Notes: a model not told the origin generated them from the sequence alone. A stretch of DNA of 64,000 nucleotides from Mimachlamys varia (GCA_947623455.1 OX392532.1:2108001-2172000), one strand, 5' to 3'; positions 36,030 to 49,502 are shown, counted from the stretch's first letter. Program-made: numbers and translations.

Positions 36030-39000
36030 GGGTTCATAACGTTATATATATACACATGGGGACACTTTGAGGTCCATAACGTTATATATATACACATGGG
36101 GACACTTTGAGGTTCATAACGTTATATATATACACATGGGGACACTTTGAGGTCCATAACGTTATATATATACACATGGGGACACTTTGAGGTTCATTAC
36201 GTTATATATATATACACATGGGGACACTTTGAGGTTCATAACGTTTTCTATATACACATGGGGACACTTTGAGGTCCATAACGTTTTATATATACACATG
36301 AGGACACTTTGAGGTTCATTACGTTATATATATATACACATGGGGACACTTTGAGGTTCATAACGTTTTCTATATACACATGGGGACACTTTGAGGTCCA
36401 TAACGTTTTATATATACACATGGGGACACTTTGAGGTCCATAACGTTATATATATACACATGGGGACACTTTGAGGTTCATAACGTTATATATATACACA
36501 TGGGGACACTTTGAGGTCCATAACGTTATATATATACATGGGGACACTTTGAGGTTCATAACGTTATATATATACACATGGGGACACTTTGAGGTCCATA
36601 ACGTTATATATACACATGGGGACACTTTGAGGTTCATAACGTTATATATATAAACATGGGGACACTTTGAGGTTCATTACGTTATATATATATACACATG
36701 GGGACACTTTGAGGTTCATACCGTTATATATATACACATGGGGACACTTTGAGGTCCATAACGTTTTATATATACACATGGGGACACTATGAGGTTCATT
36801 ACATTATATATATATACACATGGGGACACTTTGAGGTCCATAACGTTATATATATACACATGGGGACACTTTGAGGTTCATTACATTATATATATATACA
36901 CATGGGGACACTTTGAGGTCCATAACGTTATATATATATACACATGGGGACACTTTGAGGTTCATTACATTATATATATATACACATGGGGACACTTTGA
37001 GGTCCATAACGTTATATATATATACACATGGGGACACTATGAGGTTCATTACATTATATATATATACACATGGGGACACTTTGAGGTCCATAACGTTATA
37101 TATATATACACATGGGGACACTTTGAGGTCCATAACGTTTTATATATACACATGGGGACACTATGAGGTTCATTACATTATATATATATACACATGGGGA
37201 CACTTTGAGGTTCATAACGTTATATATATATACACATGGGGACACTTAGAGGTTCATTACGTTATATATATACACATGGGGACACTTTGAGGTTCATAAC
37301 GTTATATATATACACATGGGGACACTTTGAGGTTCAAAACGTTTTATATATACACATGGGGACACTTTGAGGTTCATAACGTTATATATATATATATGGG
37401 GACACTTTGAGGTTCATAACGTTATATATATATACATGGGGACACTTTGAGGTTCATAACGTTATATATATACACATGGGGACACTTTGAGGTTCATAAC
37501 GTTATATATACAGTATATACATGGGGACACTTTGAGGTTCATAACGTTATATATATACACATGGGGACACTTTGAGGTTCATAACGTTATATATATACAC
37601 ATGGGGACACTTTGAGGTCCATAACGTTATATATATACACATGGGGACACTTTGAGGTTCATAACGTTATATATATATACATGGGGACACTTTGAGGTCC
37701 ATAACGTTTTATATATATACATGGGGACACTTTGAGGTTCATTACGTTATATATATATATATGGGGACACTTTGAGGTTCATAACGTTATATATATATAC
37801 ATGGGGACACTTTGAGGTCCATAACGTTTTATATATACACATGGGGACACTTTGAGGTTCATTACGTTATATATATACACATGGGGACACTTTGAGGTTC
37901 ATAACGTTATATATATATACATGGGGACACTTTGAGGTCCATAACGTTTTATATATACACATGGGGACACTTTGAGGTTCATTACGTTATATATATACAC
38001 ATGGGGACACTTTGAGGTTCATAACGTTATATATATATACATGGGGACACTTTGAGGTCCATAACGTTTTATATATATACATGGGGACACTTTGAGGTCC
38101 ATAACGTTTTATATATATACATGGGGACACTTTGAGGTCCATAACGTTTTATATATATACATGGGGACACTTTGAGGTCCATAACGTTATATATATATAC
38201 ATGGGGACACTTTGTGGTTCATAACGTTATATATATACACATGGGGACACTTTGAGGTCCATAACGTTATATATATACACATGGGGACACTTTGTGGTTC
38301 ATAACGTTACATATATACACATGGGGACACTTTGAGGTCCATAACGTTTTATATATACACATGGGGACACTTTGAGGTCCATAACGTTTTATATATACAC
38401 ATGGGGACACTTTGAGGTTCATAACGTTATATATATACACATGGGGACACTTTGAGGTTCATAACGTTATATATATACACATGGGGACACTTTGAGGTCC
38501 ATAACGTTTTATATATACACATGGGGACACTTTGAGGTTCATTACATTATATATATATACACATGGGGACACTTTGAGGTCCATAACGTTATATATATAC
38601 ACATGGGGACACTTTGAGGTTCATAACGTTATATATATACACATGGGGACACTTTGAGGTTCATAACGTTATATATATACACATGGGGACACTTTGAGGT
38701 CCATAACGTTATATATATACACATGGGGACACTTTGAGGTTCATAACGTTATATATATACACATGGGGACACTTTGAGGTCCATAACGTTATATATATAT
38801 ACATGGGGACACTTTGAGGTTCATAACGTTATATATATACACATGGGGACACTTTGAGGTCCATAACGTTATATATATACACATGGGGACACTTTGAGGT
38901 TCATAACGTTATATATATATACATGGGGACACTTTGAGGTCCATAACGTTATATATATATACATGGGGACACTTTGAGGATCATAACGTTATATATATAT

Positions 39001-42000
39001 ATATGGGGACACTTTGAGGTTCATAACGTTATATATATATACATGGGGACACTTTGAGGTTCATAACGTTATATATATACACATGGGGACACTTTGAGGT
39101 TCATAACGTTATATATATCTATATGGGGACACTTTGAGGTTCATAACGTTATATATATACACATGGGGACACTTTGAGGTTCATAACGTTATATATATAC
39201 ACATGGGGACACTTTGAGGTCCATAACATTATATATATATACATGGGGACACTTTGAGGTTCATAACGTTATATATATACACATGGGGACACTTTGAGGT
39301 CCATAACGTTTTATATATACACATGGGGACACTATGAGGTTCATTACATTATATATATATACACATGGGGACACTTTGAGGTCCATAACGTTATATATAT
39401 ACACATGGGGACACTTTGAGGTTCATTACATTATATATATATACACATGGGGACACTTTGAGGTCCATAACGTTATATATATATACACATGGGGACACTT
39501 TGAGGTTCATTACATTATATATATATACACATGGGGACACTTTGAGGTCCATAACGTTATATATATATACACATGGGGACACTATGAGGTTCATTACATT
39601 ATATATATATACACATGGGGACACTTTGAGGTCCATAACGTTATATATATATACACATGGGGACACTTTGAGGTCCATAACGTTTTATATATACACATGG
39701 GGACACTATGAGGTTCATTTCATTATATATATATACACATGGGGACACTTTGAGGTTCATAACGTTATATATATATACACATGGGGACACTTAGAGGTTC
39801 ATTACGTTATATATATACACATGGGGACACTTTGAGGTTCATAACGTTATATATATACACATGGGGACACTTTGAGGTTCAAAACGTTTTATATATACAC
39901 ATGGGGACACTTTGAGGTTCATAACGTTATATATATATATATGGGGACACTTTGAGGTTCATAACGTTATATATATATACATGGGGACACTTTGAGGTTC
40001 ATAACGTTATATATATACACATGGGGACACTTTGAGGTTCATAACGTTATATATACAGTATATACATGGGGACACTTTGAGGTTCATAACGTTATATATA
40101 TACACATGGGGACACTTTGAGGTTCATAACGTTATATATATACACATGGGGACACTTTGAGGTTCATAACGTTATATATATACACATGGGGACACTTTGA
40201 GGTTCATAACGTTATATATATATACATGGGGACACTTTGAGGTCCATAACGTTTTATATATATACATGGGGACACTTTGAGGTTCATTACGTTATATATA
40301 TATACATGGGGACACTTTGAGGTTCATAACGTTATATATATATACATGGGGACACTTTGAGGTCCATAACGTTTTATATATACACATGTGGACACTTTGA
40401 GGTTCATTACGTTATATATATACACATGGGGACACTTTGAGGTTCATAACGTTATATATATATACATGGGGACACTTTGAGGTCCATAACGTTTTATATA
40501 TACACATGGGGACACTTTGAGGTTCATTACGTTATATATATACACATGGGGACACTTTGAGGTTCATAACGTTATATATATATACATGGGGACACTTTGA
40601 GGTCCATAACGTTTTATATATATACATGGGGACACTTTGAGGTCCATAACGTTTTATATATATACATGGGGACACTTTGAGGTCCATAACGTTTTATATA
40701 TATACATGGGGACACTTTGAGGTCCATAACGTTATATATATATACATGGGGACACTTTGAGGTTCATAACGTTATATATATACACATGGGGACACTTTGA
40801 GGTCCATAACGTTATATATATACACATGGGGACACTTTGTGGTTCATAACGTTACATATATACACATGGGGACACTTTGAGGTCCATAACGTTTTATATA
40901 TACACATGGGGACACTTTGAGGTCCATAACGTTTTATATATACACATGGGGACACTTTGAGGTTCATAACGTTATATATATACACATGGGGACACTTTGA
41001 GGTTCATAACGTTATATATATACACATGGGGACACTTTGAGGTCCATAACGTTTTATATATACACATGGGGACACTTTGAGGTTCATTACATTATATATA
41101 TATACACATGGGGACACTTTGAGGTCCATAACGTTATATATATACACATGGGGACACTTTGAGGTTCATAACGTTATATATATACACATGGGGACACTTT
41201 GAGGTTCATAACGTTATATATATACAAATGGGGACACTTTGAGGTCCATAACGTTATATATATACACATGGGGACACTTTGAGGTTCATAACGTTATATA
41301 TATACAAATGGGGACACTTTGAGGTCCATAACGTTATATATATACATGGGGACACTTTGAGGTTCATAACGTTATATATATACACATGGGGACACTTTGA
41401 GGTCCATAACGTTATATATATACACATGGGGACACTTTGAGGTTCATAACGTTATATATATACACATGGGGACACTTTGAGGTTCATTACATTATATATA
41501 TATATACATGGGGACACTTTGAGGTTCATAACGTTTTCTATATACACATGGGGACACTTTGAGGTTCATAACGTTATATATATACACATGGGGACACTTT
41601 GAGGTTCATAACGTTATATATATATACACATGGGGACACTTTGAGGTCCATAACGTTTTATATATACACATGGGGACACTTTGAGGTTCATAACGTTATA
41701 TATATACACATGGGGACACTTTGAGGTTCATAACGTTATATATATACACATGGGGACACTTTGAGGTTCATAACGTTATATATATATACATGGGGACACT
41801 CTGAGGTCCATAACGTTTTATATATACACATGGGGACACTTTGAGGTTCATTACGTTATATATATACACATGGGGACACTTTGAGGTTCATAACGTTATA
41901 TATATATACATGGGGACACTTTGAGGTCCATAACGTTTTATATATATACATGGGGACACTTTGAGGTCCATAACGTTTTATATATATACATGGGGACACT

Positions 42001-44580
42001 TTGAGGTCCATAACGTTTTATATATATACATGGGGACACTTTGAGGTCCATAACGTTATATATATATACATGGGGACACTTTGAGGTTCATAACGTTATA
42101 TATATACACATGGGGACACTTTGAGGTCCATAACGTTATATATATACACATGGGGACACTTTGTGGTTCATAACGTTACATATATACACATGGGGACACT
42201 TTGAGGTCCATAACGTTGTATATATACACATGGGGACACTTTGAGGTCCATAACGTTTTATATATACACATGGGGACACTTTGAGGTTCATAACGTTATA
42301 TATATACACATGGGGACACTTTGAGGTTCATAACGTTATATATATACACATGGGGACACTTTGAGGTCCATAACGTTTTATATATACACATGGGGACACT
42401 TTGAGGTTCATTACATTATATATATATACACATGGGGACACTTTGAGGTCCATAACGTTATATATATACACATGGGGACACTTTGAGGTTCATAACGTTA
42501 TATATATACACATGGGGACACTTTGAGGTCCATAACGTTATATATATACACATGGGGACACTTTGAGGTTCATAACGTTATATATATACACATGGGGACA
42601 CTTTGAGGTCCATAACGTTATATATATACATGGGGACACTTTGAGGTTCATAACGTTATATATATACACATGGGGACACTTTGAGGTCCATAACGTTATA
42701 TATACACATGGGGACACTTTGAGGTTCATAACGTTATATATATACACATGGGGACACTTTGAGGTTCATTACATTATATATATATACACATGGGGACACT
42801 TTGAGGTTCATAACGTTTTCTATATACACATGGGGACACTTTGAGGTTCATAACGTTATATATATACACATGGGGACACTTTGGGGTTCATAACGTTATA
42901 TATATATACACATGGGGACACTTTGAGGTCCATAACGTTTTATATATACACATGGGGACACTTTGAGGTTCATAACGTTATATATATACACATGGGGACA
43001 CTTTGAGGTTCATAACGTTATATATATACACACGGGGACACTTTGAGGTTCATAACGTTATATATATACACATGGGGACACTTTGAGGTCCATAACGTTT
43101 TATATATACACATGGGGACACTTTGAGGTTCATTACGTTATATATATATACACATGGGGACACTTTGAGGTTCATAACGTTATATATATACACATGGGGA
43201 CACTTTGAGGTTCATAACGTTATATATATACACATGGGGACACTTTGAGGTTCATGGCGTTATATATATACACATGGGGACACTTTGAGGTTCATAACGT
43301 TATATATATACACATGGGGACACTTTGAGGTTCATAACGTTATATATATACACATGGGGACACTTTGAGGTTCATGGCGTTATATATATACACATGGGGA
43401 CACTTTGAGGTTCATAACGTTATATATATACACATGGGGACACTTTGAGGTTCATTACGTTATATATATATACACATGGGGACACTTTGAGGTCCATAAC
43501 GTTTTATATATACACATGGGGACACTTTGAGGTTCATAACGTTATATATATACACATGGGGACACTTTGAGGTTCATAACGTTATATATATATACATGGG
43601 GACACTTTGAGGTTCATAACGTTATATATATACACATGGGGACACTTTGAGGTTCATGGCGTTATATATATACACATGGGGACACTTTGAGGTCCATAAC
43701 GTGATATAGATACACATGGGGACACTTTGAGGTTCATGACGTTATATATATATACATGGGGACACTTTGAGGTTCATAACGTTATATATACACACATGGG
43801 GACACTTTGAGGTCCATAACGTTATATAGATACACATGGGGACACTTTGAGGTTCATAACGTTATATATATACACATGGGGACACTTTGAGGTCCATAAC
43901 GTGATATATATACACATGGGGACACTTTAAGGTTCATAACGTTATATATATACACATGGGGACACTTTGAGGTTCATGGCGTTATATATATACACACGGG
44001 GACACTTTGAGGTTCTTTGCGTTATATATATACACATGGGGACACTTTGAGGTTCATGACGTTATATATATACACATGGGGACATTTTGAGGTTCATAAC
44101 GTTATATATATACACATGGGGACACTTTGAGGTCCATAACGTTTTATATATACACATGGGGACACTTTGAGGTTCATTACGTTATATATATATACACATG
44201 GGGACACTTTGAGGTTCATAACGTTTTCTATATACACATGGGGACACTTTGAGGTTCATGACGTTATATATATACACATGGGGACACTTTGAGGTTCATA
44301 ACGTTATATATACACACATGGGGACACTTTGAGGTCCATAACGTTATAAAGATACACATGGGGACACTTTGAGGTTCATGACGTTATATATATACACATG
44401 GGGACACTTTGAGGTTCATGGCGTTATATATATACACACGGGGACACTTTGAGGTTCTTAGCGTTATATATATACACATGGGGACACTTTGAGGTTCATG
44501 GCGTTATATATATACACACGGGGACACTTTGAGGTTCATAGTGTTATATATATACACATGGGGATACTTTGAGGTTCATA
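36030..44580. repeat. 40-bp satellite-like array, about 210 copies
   Basis: The unit is CATAACGTTATATATATACA followed by CATGGGGACACTTTGAGGTT, 38-42 bp long because the TA run varies. Unit types alternate between GGTTCATAACGTTATA and GGTCCATAACGTTTTA. Marker variants (TTTGTGG at 38291, 40836 and 42161; TACAGTATATAC at about 37509 and 40054) show higher-order duplications of 2545 and 1325 bp. A block near 36.45 kb recurs 6092 bp later. The last about 1.3 kb has diverged units (CATGGCG, CATGACG), as expected at an array edge. Confidence 0.96.
36725..41450. repeat. 2545-bp higher-order repeat within the 40-bp array
   Basis: Copy 1 runs from about 36725 to 39269 and copy 2 from 39270 to about 41450, with the same order of unit variants, including ATGAGGTTCATTACATTATA groups (36789/39334) and TACAGTATATACATGGGG. 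A few single-base differences exist (for example GTTCATTACATT against GTTCATTTCATT near 39717), so this is not simply one stretch read twice. Confidence 0.85.
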
Positions 44581-44586
44581 TAGGGA

Positions 44587-44733
44587 TTGAACGGCGTTTT
44601 TTAATTTTCATGCCGGTATGAATGCAAAGAGGTTACATCCATATTGCATGAAGCCCGCTAGGGCTTCATGGTCAATATGGATGTAACCGATTTGCATTCA
44701 TACCGGCATGAAAATTAAAACAACGCCGTTCAA
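44587..44733. mobile_element. 147-bp foldback (hairpin) element at the array edge
   Basis: This is a near-perfect palindrome with arms of about 70 bp. TTGAACGGCG..TTTTCATGCCGGTATGAATG pairs with CATTCATACCGGCATGAAAA..CGCCGTTCAA, and the centre is AAGCCC-GCTA-GGGCTT. Small asymmetries are AAAGAGG/CCGATTT and an extra GTCA on one side. TTCATATA occurs on both flanks, 3 bp outside the left end and directly at the right end, and may be a target duplication. Nothing in it is coding. Confidence 0.85.
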
Positions 44734-45098
44734 TTCATATATTTACATTTTTACTACTGAACAATTGTCTAATTGATTTTCTTATTTATTGAACAACTGG
44801 TTAATCAACTGCGTTTGTTATTGCGCCGTCCTTTAAACGAAAAAGGCGGAACAGCCATAATTTGGGTAAAATTGGCGCCAATAATCTACCGTAGTCATTT
44901 GAACGTTTGACGCGGGGGCGTTCTCCATGTTATCCGAAGCGGAGCCGTAAGACTCCCATTGAGCAAGACTAATATATTACGTCATAAGTAATTCACGTGA
45001 ATGGATGTATTCATACTGTATTCATGATGTATTCATAGTCTAGTGTTTGTTGTTTTCAATTGGTATGTCATATAGAGAAGAAACAATCAGAATGTAGA

Positions 45099-45127
45099 TA
45101 TAACGTTATATATATACACATGGGGAC
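45099..45127 (+). repeat. Isolated unit of the 40-bp array
   Basis: ATAACGTTATATATATACAC then ATGGGGAC is a perfect match to 28-29 bp of the 40-bp unit. It stands alone about 370 bp beyond the hairpin element, outside the array. Confidence 0.85.
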
Positions 45128-45159
45128 TTTTCTAGGACGTGTTATTTACTTTGTTATTT

Positions 45160-45292
45160 ACATCAGTGTAGAAATTTTGGATTCCAGCCTTTTGGCCCCT
45201 AACATCACTGAAGAGTCTAATGAGGACGAAACAGCTGTATGATACAGTTTAATTCATTTTTCGGCGTACTGTATCTATTACTATTCTTTCCA
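45160..45292 (+). repeat. Hammerhead-bearing repeat, + copy
   Basis: This copy of the family runs from GTAGAAATTTTGGATTCCA through the ribozyme (45204-45243) to the tail CAGTTTAATTCATTTTTCGG and GTACTGTATCTATTACTA. The same order is seen on the minus strand at 48.98-49.12 and 49.34-49.50 kb. Confidence 0.8.
45204..45243 (+). ncRNA. Type I hammerhead ribozyme motif
   Basis: In order this shows the stem I strand ATCA, core CTGAAGA, stem II GTCT-AATGA-GGAC (with one G-U pair), core GAA, stem III ACAG/CTGT (a loopless palindrome), the cleavage-site A, and the stem I partner TGAT. All invariant core bases are present (CUGANGA, GAA, with A15.1-U16.1 paired). The cleavage-site nucleotide would be A instead of the favoured C, which is tolerated in the motif. 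A palindromic stem III is typical of hammerheads in animal retroelements, which may act as dimers. Predicted from pattern only. Confidence 0.72.
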
Positions 45293-45639
45293 GATGCTTT
45301 CATTATGATATGATTATTTCCTATATTAAGGAATATCAATGTTTGTACTATTGAATATCCACGTCTGCATATATTTTCCTAGGATCTTCATATACAGTGT
45401 ATAAGTAACAATTAGGCCACTTGATCATTACACAACAAACATATCTCTTTTTCTGTCGAATCAAACGTGCAATAATCATATTTTGTGAGCGACTGAATAC
45501 CATTGTACCACGATATATTAATTGTTCTCGCATTCAGTAAGTAAGAGCGAAAGGCACAAGGACAAAGCAACCATAAATTATCAATGAAAGCTGTCTGTTT
45601 CAAACAGTTGTTTGCCAACAGTATGTAGTTATTTGAAGT
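45293..45639. other. No recognised feature
   Basis: Spacer before the 57-bp array. Two overlapping minus-strand frames of about 60-70 codons show no recognisable domain. Confidence 0.4.
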
Positions 45640-47796
45640 AGCAATACAATTAATATCCTACGAGTACCTAATATGTATTATCTGTTCATTTGAAGTACCA
45701 ATACAATTAATATCTTACGTGTACCTAATATGTATTATCTGTCCATTTGAAGTAACAATACAATTAATATCTTACGTGTACCTAATATGTATTATCTGTT
45801 CATTTGAAGAAACAATACAATTAATATCTTACGTGTACCTAATATGTTTTATCTGTCCATTTGAAGTAACAATACAATTAATATCCTACGAGTACCTAAT
45901 ATGTATTATCTGTCCATTTGAAGTAACAATACAATTAATATCCTACGAGTACCTAATATGTTTTATCTGTCCATTTGAAGTAACAATACAATTAATATCC
46001 TACGAGTACCTAATATGTTTTATCTGTCCATTTGAAGTAACAATACAATTAATATCCTACGAGTACCTAATATGTATTATCTGTTCATTTGAACTTACAA
46101 TACAATTAATATCTTACGAGTACCTAATATGTATTATCTGTTCATTTGAAGTAACAATACAATTAATATCCTACGAGTACCTAATATGTTTTATCTGTCC
46201 ATTTAAAGTAACAATACAATTAATATCCTACGAGTACCTAATATGTTTTATCTGTCCATTTGAAGTAACAATACAATTAATATCCTACGAGTACCTAATA
46301 TGTATTATCTGTTCATTTGAAGTACCAATACAATTAATATCTTACGTGTACCTAATATGAATTATCTGTCCATTTGAAGTAACAATACAATTAATATCTT
46401 ACGTGTACCTAATATGTATTATCTGTCCATTTAAAGAAACAATACAATTAATATCTTACGTGTACCTAATATGTATTATCTGTTCATTTGAAGTAACAAT
46501 ACAATTAATATCCTACGAGTACCTAATATGTTTTATCTGTCCATTTGAAGTAACAATACAATTAATATCCTACGAGTACCTAATATGTATTATCTGTCCA
46601 TTTGAATTAACAATACAATTAATATCTTACGAGTACCTAATATGTATTATCTGTTCATTTGAACTTACAATACAATTAATATCTTACGTGTACTTAATAT
46701 GTATTACCTGTTCATTTGAAGTAACAATACAATTAATATCCTACGAGTACCTAATATGTATTATCTGTTCATTTGAAGTAACAATACAATTAATATCTTA
46801 CGAGTACTTAATATGTATTATCTGTTCATTTGAAGTACCAATACAATTAATATCTTACGTGTACCTAATATGTTTTATCTGTCCATTTGAAGTAACAATA
46901 CAATTAATATCCTACGATGCCTAATATGTATTATCTGTCCATTTGAAGTAACAATACAATTAATATCTTACGAGTACCTAATATGTATTATCTGTTCATT
47001 TGAAGTACCAATACAATTAATATCCTACGAGTACCTAATATGTATTATCTGTTCATTTGCACTTACAATACAATTACTATCCTACGAGTACCTAATATGT
47101 ATTATCTGTTCATTTGAAGTAACAATACAATTAATATCCTACGAGTACCTAATATGTATTATCTGTTCATTTGAAGTAACAATACAATTAATATCTTACG
47201 AGTACCTAATATGTATTACCTGTTCATTTGAAGTAACAATACAATTAATATCTTACGAGTACCTAATTTGTATTATCTGTTCATTTGAAGTAACAATACA
47301 ATTAATATCCTACGAGTACCTAATATGTATTATCTGTTCATTTGAAGTAACAATACAATTAATATCCTACGAGTACCTAATATGTTTTATCTGTTTATTT
47401 GAAGTAACAATACAATTAATATCTTACGAGTACCTAATATGTATTATATGTTCATTTGAAGTAACAATACAATTAATATCCTACGAGTACCTAATATGTA
47501 ATATCTGTTCATTTGAAGTAACAATACAATTAATATCCTACGAGTACCTAATATGTATTATCTGTCCATTTGAAGTAACAATACAATTAATATCCTACGA
47601 GTACCTAATATGTATTATCGGTCCATTTGAAGTAACAATACAATTAATATCTTACGAGTACCTAATATGTATTATCTTTTCATTTGAATTAACATTACAA
47701 TTAATATCCTACGAGTACCTAATATGTATTATCTGTTTTTTTTAAGTAACAATACAATTAATATCCTACGAGTACCTAATATGTATTAACTGTCAT
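45640..47796. repeat. 57-bp minisatellite, about 38 copies
   Basis: The unit contains AACAATACAATTAATATCCT, ACGAGTACCTAATATG and TATTATCTGTCCATTTGAAGT (57 bp). Variants are CCTACGAG/CTTACGTG and TGTCC/TGTTC. The period is 19 codons, so + frames of 213 and 173 codons (TIQLISYEYLICIICPFEV) stay open. Units after about 46910 lose the frame through an AGTA deletion, which argues against selection for a protein. Confidence 0.95.
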
Positions 47797-48390
47797 GGGG
47801 TTCGTAAGTTAAATCCACCAACTACTTGCCTGTTTTGACCTTCTCTTAATGCTGGCTAACATGTTTCGTTTTGAGAAAAAGGATCTATACATGAGGAACC
47901 AGAAATCGAAGGAATCGATATCTTTAAAACCCCTTACTTAAGCTGTCAAGTTATACCGATAAGAGTCGTACAGACATTTTAAAACAAAAAAATCCTTAGA
48001 TCACAATACTAACCAGAAAACTTTTCTATATTGTCGTTGCCGATATGTCTCGGTCGTTACCACGCGTAAGCTGGGGTCAAGGTCTCACTGTCCTTCTTCA
48101 TCCTACTGGTTTGATAAACATTCATGATTTGATGTTTACAGCTGATGAGCACGTTATCGCACCCTAATATTCTAATTAAATAAGCTCCTATGTCAGAGAA
48201 ACAGTTTTGAACATTTAATTATTGAAATATAGGAACATACAATATGTACACGTGCATAACAATATTAAAACACACAGTATCACATAACCTTTATATGTTA
48301 CGTTCTGATTATAAAACAAAAATCTATCTTACCAATACCTACATTGTAAACTAGGTATATCATCATAAATCTAATGTATCCACAGTCAGC
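47797..48390. other. No recognised feature
   Basis: Spacer between the 57-bp array and an R1 copy; nothing recognised. Confidence 0.4.
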
Positions 48391-48394
48391 GTCT

Positions 48395-48920
48395 TATAAT
48401 GTATGCTTCATCGACGAAACACGCCATGTAAATTTTGGTCACATCCATGTAAACATCAAGTCCTCAAAGAAAGAACCGAGTCATCATTCTCAATCACAAC
48501 AAGAAAGCACAATTTTCATATCGATCTCAGATACAAATTACACGTATTATCAAAGAGATCAAGATGGCGCCATAAAACTTGCTCATAGTTCTGATCAGCC
48601 AGCAACTCTCGAACTTCTATGTAGTAAGTTTGTTTGATAGCAGTCGACATCGGTCACGAAACTCTCAATATTTAGAGCAAACCCCAGAATAACAAACCAA
48701 CTGCGAAATGTAAACACCATAGGTTGGAGAAGCAGGAATTTTACTTTCAAGAAATGGGAAGTTGAAATCGTCACGTATTTCGTATAGCTGAGTAGTAAGC
48801 AGTCGATGTTGGTCATAGTGTAAGTAGAGATCGAGGTAAGCAGCTGATGTAGGAGAGTTTATTGTGTCCTTTATTTCAAATTCAGAATAGTCCAGAGATC
48901 GACGTGGTCAGCAAACTTCT
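48395..48920 (+). repeat. R1 repeat, 5'-truncated with long 3' part
   Basis: The copy starts inside the R1 middle block (ATGCTTCATCGACGAAACAC) and continues through CATCCATGTAAACATCAAGT, CAATCACAACAAG and AAGATGGCGCCATAAAACTT. It then covers the distal region (GCAGTCGACATCGGTCACGA, ACTGCGAAATGTAAACACCA) that is shared with the 58.3-kb copy. This shows that R1 extends well beyond the 400 bp seen in other copies. Confidence 0.78.
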
Positions 48921-48984
48921 CGTTAACGAGAGTTTTCTCTTTAGTTACAGTTAAAGATGACACAACACATACATGTGTTGACCT

Positions 48985-49115
48985 TTTAAATTTAGTAATA
49001 GATACAGTATGCCAAAAAAAAATAATTAAACTGCGCCATACAGCTGTTCCGTCCTCCTATGACTCTTCAGTGATGCTAGAGGCTAAAAAGTGGGAATCCA
49101 AAATTAATTTCTAAA
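48985..49115 (-). repeat. Hammerhead-bearing repeat, minus copy, core mutated
   Basis: On the minus strand GCATCACTGAAGAGTCATAG, GAGGACGGAACAGCTGTATG and GCGCAGTTTAATT follow the family order. The second core box reads GGAA instead of GAAA (A13 to G) and stem I has a mismatch, so the ribozyme at 49033-49076 is probably inactive. Confidence 0.75.
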
Positions 49116-49339
49116 CTAATGTAGAAGCAGGAGGGTCAGAAGCGTAAAACCCCTTTAAATTATGAATCTAGAAGTAACATTAAACTAATTCTGTATAATT
49201 CGAAATCGTGTGCTACGAAAATGTGTATATTATGTACCGTGCCACATTCAAATGAGATTTACTGTGGCTATAGATGCTTCAGCAAACCTTGGGGACTAAA
49301 ACATCAACCAGAGCAGAGTCTACCATCCCCTTTCATTAA

Positions 49340-49502
49340 AGATGATGTAGCACAAACATATGCTGCACCTTTTAAATTTAGTAATAGATACAGTATGCCG
49401 AAAAGATAAATTAAATTGCATCATACAGGTGTTTCGTCTTCCTAAGACTCTTCAGTGATGCTATGAGCCAAAAGTGGAAATCCAAAATTAATTTCTAAAC
49501 TA
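49340..49502 (-). repeat. Hammerhead-bearing repeat, best-preserved copy
   Basis: On the minus strand, the family reads GTTTAGAAATTAATTTTGGA, TTTCCACTTTTGGCTCATA, the ribozyme (49418-49461), then GCAATTTAATTTATC, TTTTCGGCATACTGTATC and GGTGCAGCATATGTTTGTGC. It lies about 0.35 kb from the other minus-strand copy. Confidence 0.82.
49418..49461 (-). ncRNA. Type I hammerhead ribozyme, intact core
   Basis: On the minus strand the 44-nt motif is, in order: stem I GCATCA; CTGAAGA; stem II GTCTT-AGG-AAGAC (five perfect pairs); GAA; stem III ACAC/CTGT (three pairs next to the core); A at the cleavage site; and stem I TGATGC. Stem I pairs perfectly over six bases, and every invariant core position is kept. 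The order (stem I open, stems II and III closed) makes it type I, the class known from Penelope-like elements and retrozymes in animals. Confidence 0.8.

Noticed and set aside
45719..46924. Frames of 213 and 173 codons in the 57-bp array
   Set aside because: They are period-of-three artefacts. Later units of the same array carry frameshifting deletions, and no start, splice or domain context is present.
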